Shown here in pieces: positions 44,716 through 53,627 of a DNA stretch of 64,000 nt (position 1 is its first letter; the number at the start of each line of letters is the position of its first letter). Under the pieces are notes generated by a model, which was not told the DNA's origin, made no database searches, and was given only the letters and a program-made list of their open reading frames with translations. Source of the DNA: Actinospineispora eucalypti (GTDB lineage: Bacteria; Actinomycetota; Actinomycetes; Mycobacteriales; Pseudonocardiaceae); assembly GCA_014208095.1 (NCBI GenBank), contig JACHMT010000007.1, forward strand, positions 372,001 to 436,000, in the 5' to 3' direction. A program made the translations under genes and the position numbers.

Positions 44716-44731
44716 GTCGCCCCGGGGGCAC
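44716..44731. other. Attachment site, right
   Basis: GTCGCCCCGGGGGCAC matches the left att core in 14 of 16 positions. To its right, 44742-44781 (CCACACTGTACCCG and GGCCGCCTGGCCTG before TTTT) parallels the sequence following the tRNA-like gene and probably was its original downstream terminator. Confidence 0.78.
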
Positions 44732-44789
44732 TTCGCGCAGCCACACTGTACCCGGGTGTGGCCGCCTGGCCTGCGGTTTTATCCGCGGA

Positions 44790-45785
44790 TCACGGGTCCC
44801 CGCCGACCTCGGGGCCCTGGTAGCCCTCCTCCGAGCTGTCGTCCATGCCGACCTCGAAGTGGATGCTCGGGTTCAGCTTGTTGCCGCTGACCTTGATCCC
44901 GGCGCACTTGTTCTGGAAGGCGAAGGCGTGGTCCACCTTGCCCGCGATGGTGTTCCCGGTCACCGTCATCCGCTGCACGTCGTCGATCTGCAGCGCCTGG
45001 TCCGCCCGGTTCTCGCAGTAGTTGTTCGTCCACCGGATGTCCGTGGTGGCGCCGACGCCGCTGCCGTCGCCGGCCTCGCTGTTGGGGCCCTCGACGATCA
45101 GGCAGGTGTTGTCGATGTCCTCACACCGGTTGCCGTCGATGATGATCCGCTGGCTGGACTTGTGCTCGGTGTCGGTGGCGAAGGTCTGCATGCAGTCGGC
45201 GTGGGCCTTGATGTTGCGGGTGTTGCGGATCGTGTTGTGCCGGATGGTGATGTCGCTGCCCCAGAACCGTAGGCCGTCGCCGTCGTTCGCCCTCGGCTCG
45301 ATCGACGTGCTGTTCTCCACGGTGAGGTGGCTGCCCATCAGCGAGATGCCCGGCGCCTCCGGGTTCACCGCGTTGATGTTCGACACGGACAGGTAGCTGC
45401 CCTCCAGCGTGATGCCCTTGACCAGCGTGCGGCCGTCCCCGACCACCTGGATCGGCTGCTTCGGGGTGCCCGACGTGCGCAGCTCCAGGCGCCGGTCACT
45501 GAGGTCGCCGACCAGGCAGATCTTGTCCCCCGGCACCGCGTTGGCCAGCGCGGCCGGCATGCCGAACGGGTCGGTGACGGTCTTGGTGCAGCCGGACGGC
45601 GCGGGCGCCGGGCGGATCGCGCCGCGCCCGTCGGCAGCGGTCGCCGTCACCGGCTGCGGCGGGCCGGTCGGGGCTACCACCGGCGGCGCCGTGCCACATC
45701 CGGCGAGCAGCAGCAACGCCGCGACCGCGGCCACCGCCCCCAAACCCCGGCGACGCCCCGCCGCCTCACCCGCTGATCGAGACAA
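44790..45785 (-). CDS. Secreted beta-helix lipoprotein, paralog 1
   Basis: A protein of 331 residues from TTG 45785. The lipoprotein signal is LGAVAAVAALLLLAGCG with lipobox LAGC. From about residue 95 there is a right-handed parallel beta-helix: NTIRNTRNIKAHADCMQTFA, then IIIDGNRCEDIDNTCLIVEG and TNNYCENRADQALQIDD, repeated rungs typical of pectate-lyase-like/NosD folds. A substrate (polysaccharide) is likely but unidentified. A close paralog lies at 53628-54626. The gene now abuts the right end of the mobile element. Confidence 0.83.
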   Translation of the reverse strand: MSRSAGEAAGRRRGLGAVAAVAALLLLAGCGTAPPVVAPTGPPQPVTATAADGRGAIRPAPAPSGCTKTVTDPFGMPAALANAVPGDKICLVGDLSDRRLELRTSGTPKQPIQVVGDGRTLVKGITLEGSYLSVSNINAVNPEAPGISLMGSHLTVENSTSIEPRANDGDGLRFWGSDITIRHNTIRNTRNIKAHADCMQTFATDTEHKSSQRIIIDGNRCEDIDNTCLIVEGPNSEAGDGSGVGATTDIRWTNNYCENRADQALQIDDVQRMTVTGNTIAGKVDHAFAFQNKCAGIKVSGNKLNPSIHFEVGMDDSSEEGYQGPEVGGDP

Positions 45786-45964
45786 GTTGGTACTCGTTTC
45801 CCTGACGCAACATCCGACCCAAACCGCTCGGATTGTGCCCTGCGCCGGCTGAGAGCGTTTAACCGGTGTTCCAACGCACCGGACGGCCGGCGTAGTCGCC
45901 CAGCCGGGTGACGGTATAGTCCCGTCGATCACGATGCTCCCCGGATCAGAGAGGGCTCGCCACG

Positions 45965-46336
45965 GTGCGGATCACAACGATGGTTTCCGGTGCGGCCGTG
46001 GCCGCCGGTGCCCTGGTCGTCACGCTGTCGCTGTCGCCGTTCGCTCCCCTTGCCTCCGCCGCGAGCGGCAGCTTCACCTACACCGCCTCGGACGGTAAGC
46101 CGCGCACCAGCTCCGCCGCCGGCAACAACTTCTGCATCGCGCTGCCGAACGCCAGCGGCCCGGTGAAGAACAGGACCAACGCGGACATCGAGCTGTACAG
46201 CACGCCCAAGTGCGACCAGGGCAGCGACTTCGAGACCATCGGCGCCGGCGAGACCAAGAACGTGCCGAGCTTCCAGGGCATCAAGTGGGTGGACAGCGGC
46301 GATGACGAGGACGAAGGCGGCGACGATGACGACTGA
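45965..46336 (+). CDS. Small secreted protein
   Basis: A protein of 123 residues. Its signal peptide is MRITTMVSGAAVAAGALVVT, cleaved near LASAASG. The mature part has two cysteines (NNFCIALPN and TPKCDQGS), suggesting one disulfide, and a very acidic tail (DSGDDEDEGGDDDD). GTG 45965 has GAGAGGG upstream. It is divergent from the beta-helix lipoprotein. The family is unknown. Confidence 0.75.
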   Translation: MRITTMVSGAAVAAGALVVTLSLSPFAPLASAASGSFTYTASDGKPRTSSAAGNNFCIALPNASGPVKNRTNADIELYSTPKCDQGSDFETIGAGETKNVPSFQGIKWVDSGDDEDEGGDDDD

Positions 46337-46425
46337 GAATTCCTCAGAATAGTCTCGTTAAATCTCGATCAAGCGCGCTGAAACCTTCGGCGAACGACAC
46401 TAGGCTCCTTCCCCATCAAGGCTGA

Positions 46426-47922
46426 GTGGCAGATATCACTCAAGCGAAATGGGGGAATGCGGTGAATCCGCACGCGCGGTCAACCGGCGAAACCGAACAG
46501 TACGAGTCACGCACAGACATTGCGGTATTCGAGGACCAGGGTTACCACAAAGCATTAGGTAATCGCCAGGTCCAAATGATCGCCATCGGCGGCGCGATCG
46601 GCAGCGGCCTGTTCCTGGGCGCCGGTGGCCGGCTGCACTCGGCCGGTCCGGCCCTGATGGTGGGCTACGCGGTGGCCGGCGTGTTCGCCTTCATCATCGT
46701 TCGGGCGCTGGCCGAAATGGTGATGTACCGCCCCAGCTCGGGGTCATTTGTCTCCTACTCCAGGGAGTTCATCGGGGAGAAGGCCGCATACTTCGCGGGC
46801 TGGATGTACTTCCTGAACTGGGCCTGCAGCGGTATGGGGGACGTAACCGCCGCCGCCCTCTACTCCAAGTTCTTCTTCCCGGACGTTCCGCAGTGGATCC
46901 CGGCACTCATCGCTCTCGCGTTCGTGCTGGTGGTCAACCTGTTGTCGGTGAAGATATTCGGTGAGCTGGAATTCTGGTTCGCCGCGATCAAGGTGCTCAC
47001 CCTGGTGGCATTCATGGTGATCGCCATCGTCACCCTGGTGACCCGCAAGGAGATCGTCCCCGGTCAGGAGACCGGGCCACAGATGATCTTCGACAACGGC
47101 GGCTTGTTCCCGTTCGGCTTCCTGGCGCTGCTGATGATCCTGCAGGGCGTGGTGTTCGCCTACGCCGGCGTCGAGATGATCGGCGTCGCGGCCGGCGAGA
47201 CCGACAACCCGAAGAAGGTGATCCCCAAGGCGGCCAACTCGGTGGGTTGGCGGATCGCGGTGTTCTACATCGGCTCGGTGCTGCTGCTGACCATGCTGCT
47301 GCCGTCCTCGATGTACAAGTCCGGGGAGAGCCCGTTCGTCACCGTGCTGGACAAGCTGGGTGTGCCGGCCGCCGCCGGCATCATGACCATCGTGGTGATC
47401 ACCGCCGCGCTGTCCAGCGTGAACTCCGGCCTCTACACCACCGGCCGGGTGCTGCGCTCGCTGGCGTTCAACGGTTCCGCGCCGAACTTCCTGGGCCGCA
47501 TGAGCAAGCACGGCGTGCCCTACGCCGGGGTGCTGCTCACCGGCCTGCTCTACCTGGCCGGCGTGTTCCTCAACCTGCTGCTGCCGCACGAGGCGTTCGA
47601 GGTCACCACCGAGCTGTCCGCCGTGGGCATCATCGGCATGTGGTCGATGATCATGGTGGCGCACTGGGCGTTCTGGCGGGCCAGCAAGGCCGGCCGGGTT
47701 CGCCGGCCCGCGTTCCGGCTGCCCTTCGCGCCATACACCAACATCGCCACCCTGGCGTTCCTCGGCCTGGTGCTGGTGATGACCTGGTTCAACGGGGAGA
47801 CTGGCAAGATCGTGGTGATGTGCATCCCGGCGATCGCGGTGCTGCTGGTGATCGGCTGGTTCGGCGCCCGGAAGCGGGTGGCGGACATCCGCCGGCACGG
47901 CGTCGGGCACCACTTCAAGTAG
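46426..47922 (+). CDS. Amino-acid permease (APC family, AnsP/LysP-like)
   Basis: A protein of 498 residues with twelve membrane helices. The first, QMIAIGGAIGSGLFLGAGGR, is the APC substrate-binding helix; VVFAYAGVEMIGVAAGETDNPKK is the conserved helix 6 segment. It is of the AAT subfamily (asparagine, lysine, aromatic or GABA transport); specificity cannot be read. GTG 46426 follows AAGG. It overlaps the convergent MarR gene by 8 bp. Confidence 0.9.
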   Translation: MADITQAKWGNAVNPHARSTGETEQYESRTDIAVFEDQGYHKALGNRQVQMIAIGGAIGSGLFLGAGGRLHSAGPALMVGYAVAGVFAFIIVRALAEMVMYRPSSGSFVSYSREFIGEKAAYFAGWMYFLNWACSGMGDVTAAALYSKFFFPDVPQWIPALIALAFVLVVNLLSVKIFGELEFWFAAIKVLTLVAFMVIAIVTLVTRKEIVPGQETGPQMIFDNGGLFPFGFLALLMILQGVVFAYAGVEMIGVAAGETDNPKKVIPKAANSVGWRIAVFYIGSVLLLTMLLPSSMYKSGESPFVTVLDKLGVPAAAGIMTIVVITAALSSVNSGLYTTGRVLRSLAFNGSAPNFLGRMSKHGVPYAGVLLTGLLYLAGVFLNLLLPHEAFEVTTELSAVGIIGMWSMIMVAHWAFWRASKAGRVRRPAFRLPFAPYTNIATLAFLGLVLVMTWFNGETGKIVVMCIPAIAVLLVIGWFGARKRVADIRRHGVGHHFK

Positions 47923-48415
47923 GCACTCCGGGGGGTTGGTCGGGAGGGTCTGGTCGGGCGTGCGGCTCGGCCAGGCCCTCCCAGCGTTGTCCGAGGGTGA
48001 TCAGCCCGGCCAGCAGGGCGGCGCGTCGTTCCGCGTCGTAGCCGGCCAGCAGCCGCTCCTCCAGCCGCCGGACCTTGTGGCTGGTCTCCCGCAGGGTGAC
48101 CTCGCCGGCCTCGGTCAGGTGGAGCAGCCGCTTGCGCCCGTCCTCGACCGGGGTGTCCCGGGTGATCAGCCGGCGTTGCTCCAGCCGGCGGGCGACGCTG
48201 GCCATGGTCGAGCGGTCCAGCGCCACCGCCTCGGCCAGGCTGCCCTGCTCCACCCCCGGATAGGCGTGCACGGCGGTCAGCACGGCGAACTGCGGCCCGG
48301 TCAGCATCGGGTCGATCAACCGCACCCAGGCGGCGACGTACGCCTGGTGCAGGCGGCGCACCAGGTACCCCGGCGCGGCCAGCAACTCGGGCGGCGGCGG
48401 CAGGCTGTCATGCAC
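47915..48415 (-). CDS. MarR-family transcriptional regulator
   Basis: A protein of 166 residues. The winged helix-turn-helix is EQGSLAEAVALDRSTMASVA, then RRLEQRRLITRDTPVEDGRK with the wing, and a long dimerisation helix follows. It may control a neighbouring gene in response to small phenolic ligands. It is convergent with the permease. Confidence 0.9.
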   Translation of the reverse strand: MHDSLPPPPELLAAPGYLVRRLHQAYVAAWVRLIDPMLTGPQFAVLTAVHAYPGVEQGSLAEAVALDRSTMASVARRLEQRRLITRDTPVEDGRKRLLHLTEAGEVTLRETSHKVRRLEERLLAGYDAERRAALLAGLITLGQRWEGLAEPHARPDPPDQPPGVPT

Positions 48416-48579
48416 CTAACAACTCAACCACGCTCGGTACGCGACTGTCACTCCAGGTTACCGAACCGCGTGGAAGACGCGAGTGCGTAACGGTTCGGGT
48501 GGGAATATTGCTCACCCACAGCGGGCTGATCATAAAATCTGACCCCGGCGTTTCCGTCACCCATTCGCGGGATGTGCGC

Positions 48580-48879
48580 ATGACTCCCACCACCTCAGAC
48601 ACTCGCGCAACGGGCATCCTGACCGGCCTGTTGCTGCTGGTCACGGCCACCTTCCTGAGCGCGACCCCGATCAGCTCCGCCCCCGTCGTACGCACCGCCG
48701 AGCCCGTTGTCGGCACCTGCGCGGACGCCGCTATCCCCGACCGGTTCAGCTGCGCGGGTCCGTTCGACTCGCAGTACGCCTGCGAGCTGGACCGGCGGAA
48801 CACCCGGCGCCAGGAGTCACTGGGCTGCCGGCGTGACCGAGTACACGGCGGCGGCAAGTGGTTCTACGGTTTTCGATAG
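48580..48879 (+). CDS. Small secreted cysteine-containing protein
   Basis: A protein of 99 residues from ATG 48580: signal peptide TGILTGLLLLVTATFLSATP, then GTCADAAIPDRFSCAGPFDS and QYACELDRR..ESLGCRRD with four cysteines, probably two disulfides. The family is unknown. Its stop codon touches the first base of the second 161-bp hairpin element. Confidence 0.65.
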   Translation: MTPTTSDTRATGILTGLLLLVTATFLSATPISSAPVVRTAEPVVGTCADAAIPDRFSCAGPFDSQYACELDRRNTRRQESLGCRRDRVHGGGKWFYGFR

Positions 48880-49039
48880 AGCCGGTTAGTGGACTTCCGT
48901 CGGATGCGGACGGTGATCAGCGGGGTGGCTGGCCAGGCGGAGGAGGAGCTCATAGCGGAGCTATGGGCGACGACGACAACGCCGCCAGGCGCCGCGCTGG
49001 CGCCGTTCCGCGCCGACAGCGAAGTTCACTAACCGGCTC
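48879..49039. repeat. 161-bp long-hairpin repeat element, copy 2
   Basis: The ends are GAGCCGGTTAG and CTAACCGGCTC. The interior is about 90% identical to copy 1 at 13583-13743, with the same CATAGC-GGA-GCTATG cap. The outer stem differs from copy 1 on both strands in a compensating way. Confidence 0.9.
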
Positions 49040-49067
49040 TTAGATACCGTCCGGTAAGTTGGGCGGC

Positions 49068-49970
49068 GTGTCCGACCTAACCGAGCCAGTCCGGGGCCTG
49101 ACCGCGTCCTGGGGAACCGTGCTACGTGACGTGCGCACCCTGGCGGCCGACCTGACCAGCGCGAGCGTCGAGCTGGCGCGGCAGGTCCCCGTCGTGCCGG
49201 TGGAGCAGTTACTGGCCGGCTGGTCGCGGGCCGAGGACACGGTGCTGCGGGAGCTGAAGACCCGCCTCGACCAGCTGGACGAGCCGAGGGTGCGCCGGGG
49301 CGCGCCGCTCGGCCAGCCCGGGGCGCCCCGGTCCGCCGCGCGCATGCTGGAGGACCTGCTGACCGCTTCGATCGAGGCGGACAGCGCGACCAGCGTCGAG
49401 GAGCTCTACCGGGCGCTGCTGCTGCACCTGGTGCCGGACGAGGCGCGCATCCTGGCCGCGCTGGCCGACGGCACCAGCTACCCGCTGATCCACGTGCAGT
49501 CCCGGTCCAACGGCTGGCGCACCGTGCTGGCCAACGCCAGCACCGTGGGGCGCGCGGCCGGTGTGCAGGTGCCGGACGCGGTCCCGCTCTACGTCGGGCG
49601 GCTGCGCGCGCTCGGCCTGGCCGAGGAAGGCCCGGCCGACGACTCGCTGGCCGTGCACTACGACATCCTGCTCGGCGAGCCGAGCGTGCGCCGGGCCGAG
49701 GAGGACGCCAAGGAGGCCGGCCGGCTGAACAGCCGGATGATCCGCCGCACGCTGCGCATCTCGCCGCTCGGCCGCCGGCTGTGGCAGGCCTGCCGGCCGG
49801 AGGACGACCTCGAGCCGTCCCCGCTCTCCGACTCCGAGCTGCTGGACGCCGACGCCATGGCGCCCGCGCTGCGCCGCCCGGAGCCCGGTCCCGGGTTCCA
49901 GCCGGATACCGCGTTCCGCCCGGTCACCACGGCCAACGGCACCAACGGCACGGGTCCGGCGCTCAGCTGA
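49068..49970 (+). CDS. Abi-alpha/DUF4393-like protein
   Basis: A protein of 300 residues. The central MLEDLLTASIEADSATSVEE, YRALLLHLVPDEARILAALA and YVGRLRALGLAEEG match the Abi-alpha/DUF4393 family, first described from abortive-infection loci but also widespread as housekeeping genes. The N-terminal 100 residues are helical, and the C-terminal 50 are disordered. GTG 49068 is the likely start. Soluble. Its end overlaps the LysR gene by 8 bp. Confidence 0.78.
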   Translation: MSDLTEPVRGLTASWGTVLRDVRTLAADLTSASVELARQVPVVPVEQLLAGWSRAEDTVLRELKTRLDQLDEPRVRRGAPLGQPGAPRSAARMLEDLLTASIEADSATSVEELYRALLLHLVPDEARILAALADGTSYPLIHVQSRSNGWRTVLANASTVGRAAGVQVPDAVPLYVGRLRALGLAEEGPADDSLAVHYDILLGEPSVRRAEEDAKEAGRLNSRMIRRTLRISPLGRRLWQACRPEDDLEPSPLSDSELLDADAMAPALRRPEPGPGFQPDTAFRPVTTANGTNGTGPALS

Positions 49971-50844
49971 CCCCCCGCGCGTTCCGCTCCAGCGCGTCCA
50001 GGAAGGCCGAGGTCAACGGGTCGGCGGCGGCCCGCGCGTAGCCGGTGAGCAGCCGGGTGATCGGCGGATCCGGCCGCCGCACCACCCCGTCGAACCGTGC
50101 CGGCAGCACGTTTTCCGGGGTGAGCGTGGGCCCGAGGCCGGCGGCGGCCAGCACCGGCGCCGTGGCCGTCTGCTCGGTGCGCACGGCCGCGCGCGGGATG
50201 AACCCGACCGCCGCGCAGGCCCGGTCGACCAGCTCGGCCAGACCGTGGCCCGGGGCATAGTGCACCCAGGCCCGGTCGGCCAACTCGGTCAGCGGGAGCG
50301 GCCCCTCACCGGCGGCGCACGGGTCGTCGGCGGCCAGTACCAGCACGAACTCCTCGTGGCCCAGCTCGCGCACCGTCCCCTCCCAGTCCGGTGGGGCCGG
50401 CCCCACCGCCACGTCCGCCCGGCCGGCCAGCATGGCCGCGTGCAACTCGTCGGCGTGCCGGAACTCGAGCAGCCGCACGTGCACGTCCGGGTGGTCCCGC
50501 CGCCACGCGCGCAGCACGGGCGGCAGCACACCCAGGCTGACCGAGTAGATCGTGGCCACGTCCAGCTCGCCGCACTGCAGGCCACCGGCCTGCCGGGCGG
50601 CCACGCCGGCCCGCGCCGCGTCGGCCAGCGCCGCCCGGGCGTGCGGCAGCATCGCCCGCCCCATCGGGGTCAGCCGGACCGCCCGGGGCAGGCGTTCCAG
50701 CAGCGGCCCGCCGGTGGTCCGCTCCAGCGCCCGGATCTGGTGGGACAGCGCGGGCTGGGTGACGTGCAGCGCCGCCGCGGCGCGGGTGAACGAGCCGGTG
50801 TCCACCACGGTGACCAGGTACTCCAGCTGGCGCAGACTGAGCAT
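49963..50844 (-). CDS. LysR-family transcriptional regulator
   Basis: A protein of 293 residues. The N-terminus LRQLEYLVTVVDTGSFTRAA and TQPALSHQIRALERTTG is the LysR helix-turn-helix; the effector-binding domain starts near residue 90. It lies divergent from, and 72 bp away from, a PRISE-like reductase gene, which it probably controls. Confidence 0.92.
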   Translation of the reverse strand: MLSLRQLEYLVTVVDTGSFTRAAAALHVTQPALSHQIRALERTTGGPLLERLPRAVRLTPMGRAMLPHARAALADAARAGVAARQAGGLQCGELDVATIYSVSLGVLPPVLRAWRRDHPDVHVRLLEFRHADELHAAMLAGRADVAVGPAPPDWEGTVRELGHEEFVLVLAADDPCAAGEGPLPLTELADRAWVHYAPGHGLAELVDRACAAVGFIPRAAVRTEQTATAPVLAAAGLGPTLTPENVLPARFDGVVRRPDPPITRLLTGYARAAADPLTSAFLDALERNARGVS

Positions 50845-50916
50845 GAACAGAATCTATGGCAGACCGGAAGAACATGCATTGGACTTGTGGTTTCGGTCGG
50901 GCGCACGCTGGATGCC

Positions 50917-52014
50917 ATGAGCAAAGAGAACGTGGCGGTGGTGGTCGGCGCGCAGGGCGTGATCGGCCGCACCCTGGTCGACCATCTGTCCGCCCTGGAC
51001 GACTGGCGGGTGGTCGGGCTTTCCCGACGCCCGGCGGAGTCGGGCTGGGGCGGCCGCCCAGTTCGGCGGCCGACGGGGACACCGGCGCCGTCCACCGAGC
51101 GGGTTCGGCACATCTCGGTGGACCTGCTGGACCCGGCCGCCTCCCGCGCCTCGCTGGCCGGGCTGAGCGACGCGACGCACATCTTCTACGCCGCCTTCCA
51201 GGACCGGCCGACCTGGGCCGAGCTGGTCGAGCCCAACGTGGCGATGCTGGTCAACTCGGTGCGAGCGATCGAGGCGGCCGCCCCCGGGCTGCGCCACGTC
51301 AGCCTGATGCAGGGGTACAAGGTCTACGGCGCGCACCTCGGCCCGTTCAAGACCCCGGCCCGGGAGGACGACGCCGGCCACATGCCGCCGGAGTTCAACG
51401 TCACCCAGCAGGAGTTCCTGGAGAGCAGTGCCGGGTCCTGGACCTGGTCCGCGTTGCGCCCGTCGGTGGTCTGCGGGTTCGGCGTGGGCAACCCGATGAA
51501 CCTGGCCATGGTGATCGCGGTCTACGCGGCGATCAGCAAGGAGCTGGGCCTGCCGCTGCGCTTCCCCGGCAGGCCGGGCGCCTACGACACCCTGCTGGAG
51601 ATGACCGACGCCGGGCTCTTGGCGCGCGCCGCGGTGTGGGCGGCCACCTCGCCGGCCACCGCCAACCAGGCCTTCAACATCAACAACGGTGACCTGTTCC
51701 GCTGGCGGGAGATGTGGCCGAAGATCGCCGGCTGGTTCGGCCTGGAGGTGGCCCCGCCGCTGCACATGCCGCTCACCGACGTGATGGCCGACAAGGAGCC
51801 GCTCTGGCGGCGCATGACCGAGCGGCACGACCTGAAGTACGGCTACCAGGACGTGTCGTCCTGGCGCTTCGGCGACGCGGTGTTCTCCTGGGACTACGAC
51901 TTCTTCGCCGACGGCAGCAAGGCCCGCCGGTTCGGTTTCCACGATTTCGTGGAAACCGAGCGCATGTTCCTCGACATCTTCGAGAACCTCCGCCGCCGCA
52001 AAGTAATCCCCTAA
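50917..52014 (+). CDS. PRISE-like short-chain reductase (progesterone 5-beta-reductase type)
   Basis: A protein of 365 residues of the extended SDR fold. The NADP-binding VVVGAQGVIGRTLVDHL is at the start. ATHIFYAAFQDRPTWAELVE and MQGYKVYGAHLGPFKTPARE hold the unusual Tyr/Lys catalytic site of the PRISE group. NQAFNINNGDLFRWREMWP is C-terminal. These enzymes reduce enones or related carbonyls; the substrate is unknown. Its likely regulator is the divergent LysR gene. Confidence 0.85.
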   Translation: MSKENVAVVVGAQGVIGRTLVDHLSALDDWRVVGLSRRPAESGWGGRPVRRPTGTPAPSTERVRHISVDLLDPAASRASLAGLSDATHIFYAAFQDRPTWAELVEPNVAMLVNSVRAIEAAAPGLRHVSLMQGYKVYGAHLGPFKTPAREDDAGHMPPEFNVTQQEFLESSAGSWTWSALRPSVVCGFGVGNPMNLAMVIAVYAAISKELGLPLRFPGRPGAYDTLLEMTDAGLLARAAVWAATSPATANQAFNINNGDLFRWREMWPKIAGWFGLEVAPPLHMPLTDVMADKEPLWRRMTERHDLKYGYQDVSSWRFGDAVFSWDYDFFADGSKARRFGFHDFVETERMFLDIFENLRRRKVIP

Positions 52015-52028
52015 CCCACCCACCCCCG

Positions 52029-52233
52029 GCGAGTCGGGGATCCAGGTACGGCGAGTCGGGGATTCGTGCACGGTGAGTCGGGATTTCAGGTACAGCGGCC
52101 GTGTGCGACCCCCAACGCGGCTCGTACCCGAATCCGCGACTCGCCGTACCTGGATCCCCGACTCGCGGTGCCTTGGTCCCCGACTCGCCGTACCTGGATC
52201 CCCGACTCGCCGTACCTGGATTCCCGACTCGCG
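52029..52233. repeat. Inverted arrays of a second 22-bp repeat
   Basis: Three forward copies start at 52031, 52053 and 52075 (core GAGTCGGGGATCCAGGTAC). After about 25 bp of other sequence, five reverse copies follow (core GTACCTGGATCCCCGACTC, about 52121-52233). The period is 22 bp in both arms. They lie between the reductase stop and the DUF445 gene and would form a long hairpin. Confidence 0.93.
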
Positions 52234-52334
52234 GGCAACGGATTGGGAACTTGGGGCCGGTCGGCTTGCATTGGGGGCGCCGGGCAACGACGATCTGTCG
52301 ACCGATCGCCCGCCACGGATCCTGGACCGGCCCA

Positions 52335-53579
52335 TTGAACAGCCCCGCCGAAATTCTCGCGGACGTCACGCGCAACTGGCCGGTCTATGCCTCGATGCCG
52401 TTCATCGCGGCGGCGATCGGCTACGTGACCAAGCTGGTCGCCATCGAGATGATGTTCAAGCCGCTCGAGTTCAAGGGGCGCAAGCCGTTCCTCGGCTGGC
52501 AGGGCGTGGTGCCCCGGCGCGCGGCCAAGATGGCCGGCATCGCCTGCGACACGATGACCAGCCAGCTCATCACGCCGGCGGAGATCTTCAGCCGGCTGGA
52601 CCCGAAACGGGTGGCGGAGGAGATCGAGAAACCCCTGGTCGAGGGGATCGAGGAGATCACCAGGGACGTCATGGCGGCCACCCAGCCGGACCTCTGGGAA
52701 GCGTTGCCCAGCCGGGTCAAGGAAATGGTGGTCGACCGGGTGCGGCGGCAGTCGCCGCGCATCGTCGAGACGGTGATGCAGCAGATCCAGACGGACATCA
52801 ACTCGGTGTTCGACCTGAAGGAGATGGTGGTCACCAACCTGGTCCGGGACAAGGCGCTGCTCAACCGGATCTTCCGCGAGGCCGGGCACAAGGAGTTCCG
52901 GTTCATCGCCAACTGCGGCGCGCCGTTCGGGCTCGCCATCGGGGTGCTGCAGACCATCGCGTGGGCGGTGTTCCGCGAGCCGCTGTTGCTGCCGGCGTTC
53001 GGCCTGATCACCGGCTGGGCCACCGACTGGCTGGCGCTGAAGATGGTCTTCCGGCCGGTGGAGCCGCGCCGCTTCTTCGGCGTGTTCACCTGGCAGGGGC
53101 TGTTCTTCAAGCGGCGCAACGAGGTGGCCAGGGACTACGGCGACCTCATTGCGAAGGAGATCATCACTCCGCGCAACGTGGTGGAAGCGGTACTCAAGGG
53201 GCCGCTCTCCGACCGGCTGTTCGCGCTGGTGCAGCGCGAGGTGCACCGGATGGTGGACTCGCAGTCCGGGATGGCCCGCCCACTGGTCGTGATGGCGGTC
53301 GGCGGGCGCCGCTACCAGCGGATGAAGCAGCTGGTCACGGTGAAGGTGATGGAACGGCTGCCGGAGACGATGGCGCACATCGAGGAGTACGCCACCGACG
53401 CGATGGACATCCGCAACACGCTGATGACCAAGATGCAGCAGCTCACCCCGCACCAGTTCGAACGGCTGCTGCGGCCGGCGTTCGAGCAGGACGAGTGGAT
53501 CCTGATCGCCACCGGCGCGATGCTCGGGTTCATGGTCGGTGAGCTGCAGATCCTGGTCGTGGAGTTCCTCACCCGCTGA
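52335..53579 (+). CDS. DUF445 family membrane protein
   Basis: A protein of 414 residues from TTG 52335; an ATG at 52397 is the alternative. It has an N-terminal membrane helix (YASMPFIAAAIGYVTKLVAI) followed by EMMFKPLEFKG. The duplicated motif GLITGWATDWLALKMVFRPV lies near residue 235, and there is a C-terminal membrane helix (IATGAMLGFMVGELQILVVE). The repeated GxxTxxxAxxMMFxP pattern marks DUF445/YheB-like proteins of unknown function. Confidence 0.85.
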   Translation: MNSPAEILADVTRNWPVYASMPFIAAAIGYVTKLVAIEMMFKPLEFKGRKPFLGWQGVVPRRAAKMAGIACDTMTSQLITPAEIFSRLDPKRVAEEIEKPLVEGIEEITRDVMAATQPDLWEALPSRVKEMVVDRVRRQSPRIVETVMQQIQTDINSVFDLKEMVVTNLVRDKALLNRIFREAGHKEFRFIANCGAPFGLAIGVLQTIAWAVFREPLLLPAFGLITGWATDWLALKMVFRPVEPRRFFGVFTWQGLFFKRRNEVARDYGDLIAKEIITPRNVVEAVLKGPLSDRLFALVQREVHRMVDSQSGMARPLVVMAVGGRRYQRMKQLVTVKVMERLPETMAHIEEYATDAMDIRNTLMTKMQQLTPHQFERLLRPAFEQDEWILIATGAMLGFMVGELQILVVEFLTR

Positions 53580-53627
53580 CCCGGCCCAGTTCCGGGTCCA
53601 CTCTTTCCGCTTTACTACGCTCGCCCA

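Larger units (their letters stand above)
24694..44731. mobile_element. Integrated element of about 20 kb (serine-integrase, tRNA-targeted)
   Basis: It is bounded by the att-like repeats at 24679-24694 and 44716-44731. It contains a large serine recombinase at one end, a replication-relaxation protein, a DUF2637 protein, two cargo blocks and an IS630 copy. The cargo is visibly less GC-rich than the flanks, especially 37-42 kb. I found no FtsK/TraB translocase, RepSA/Prim-Pol or phage structural gene, so it is not a complete AICE or prophage. It may be mobilised in trans, or it may be a degraded AICE. Confidence 0.82.

Noticed and set aside
24694..44731. Prophage
   Set aside because: No capsid, portal, terminase, tail or lysis genes are visible.
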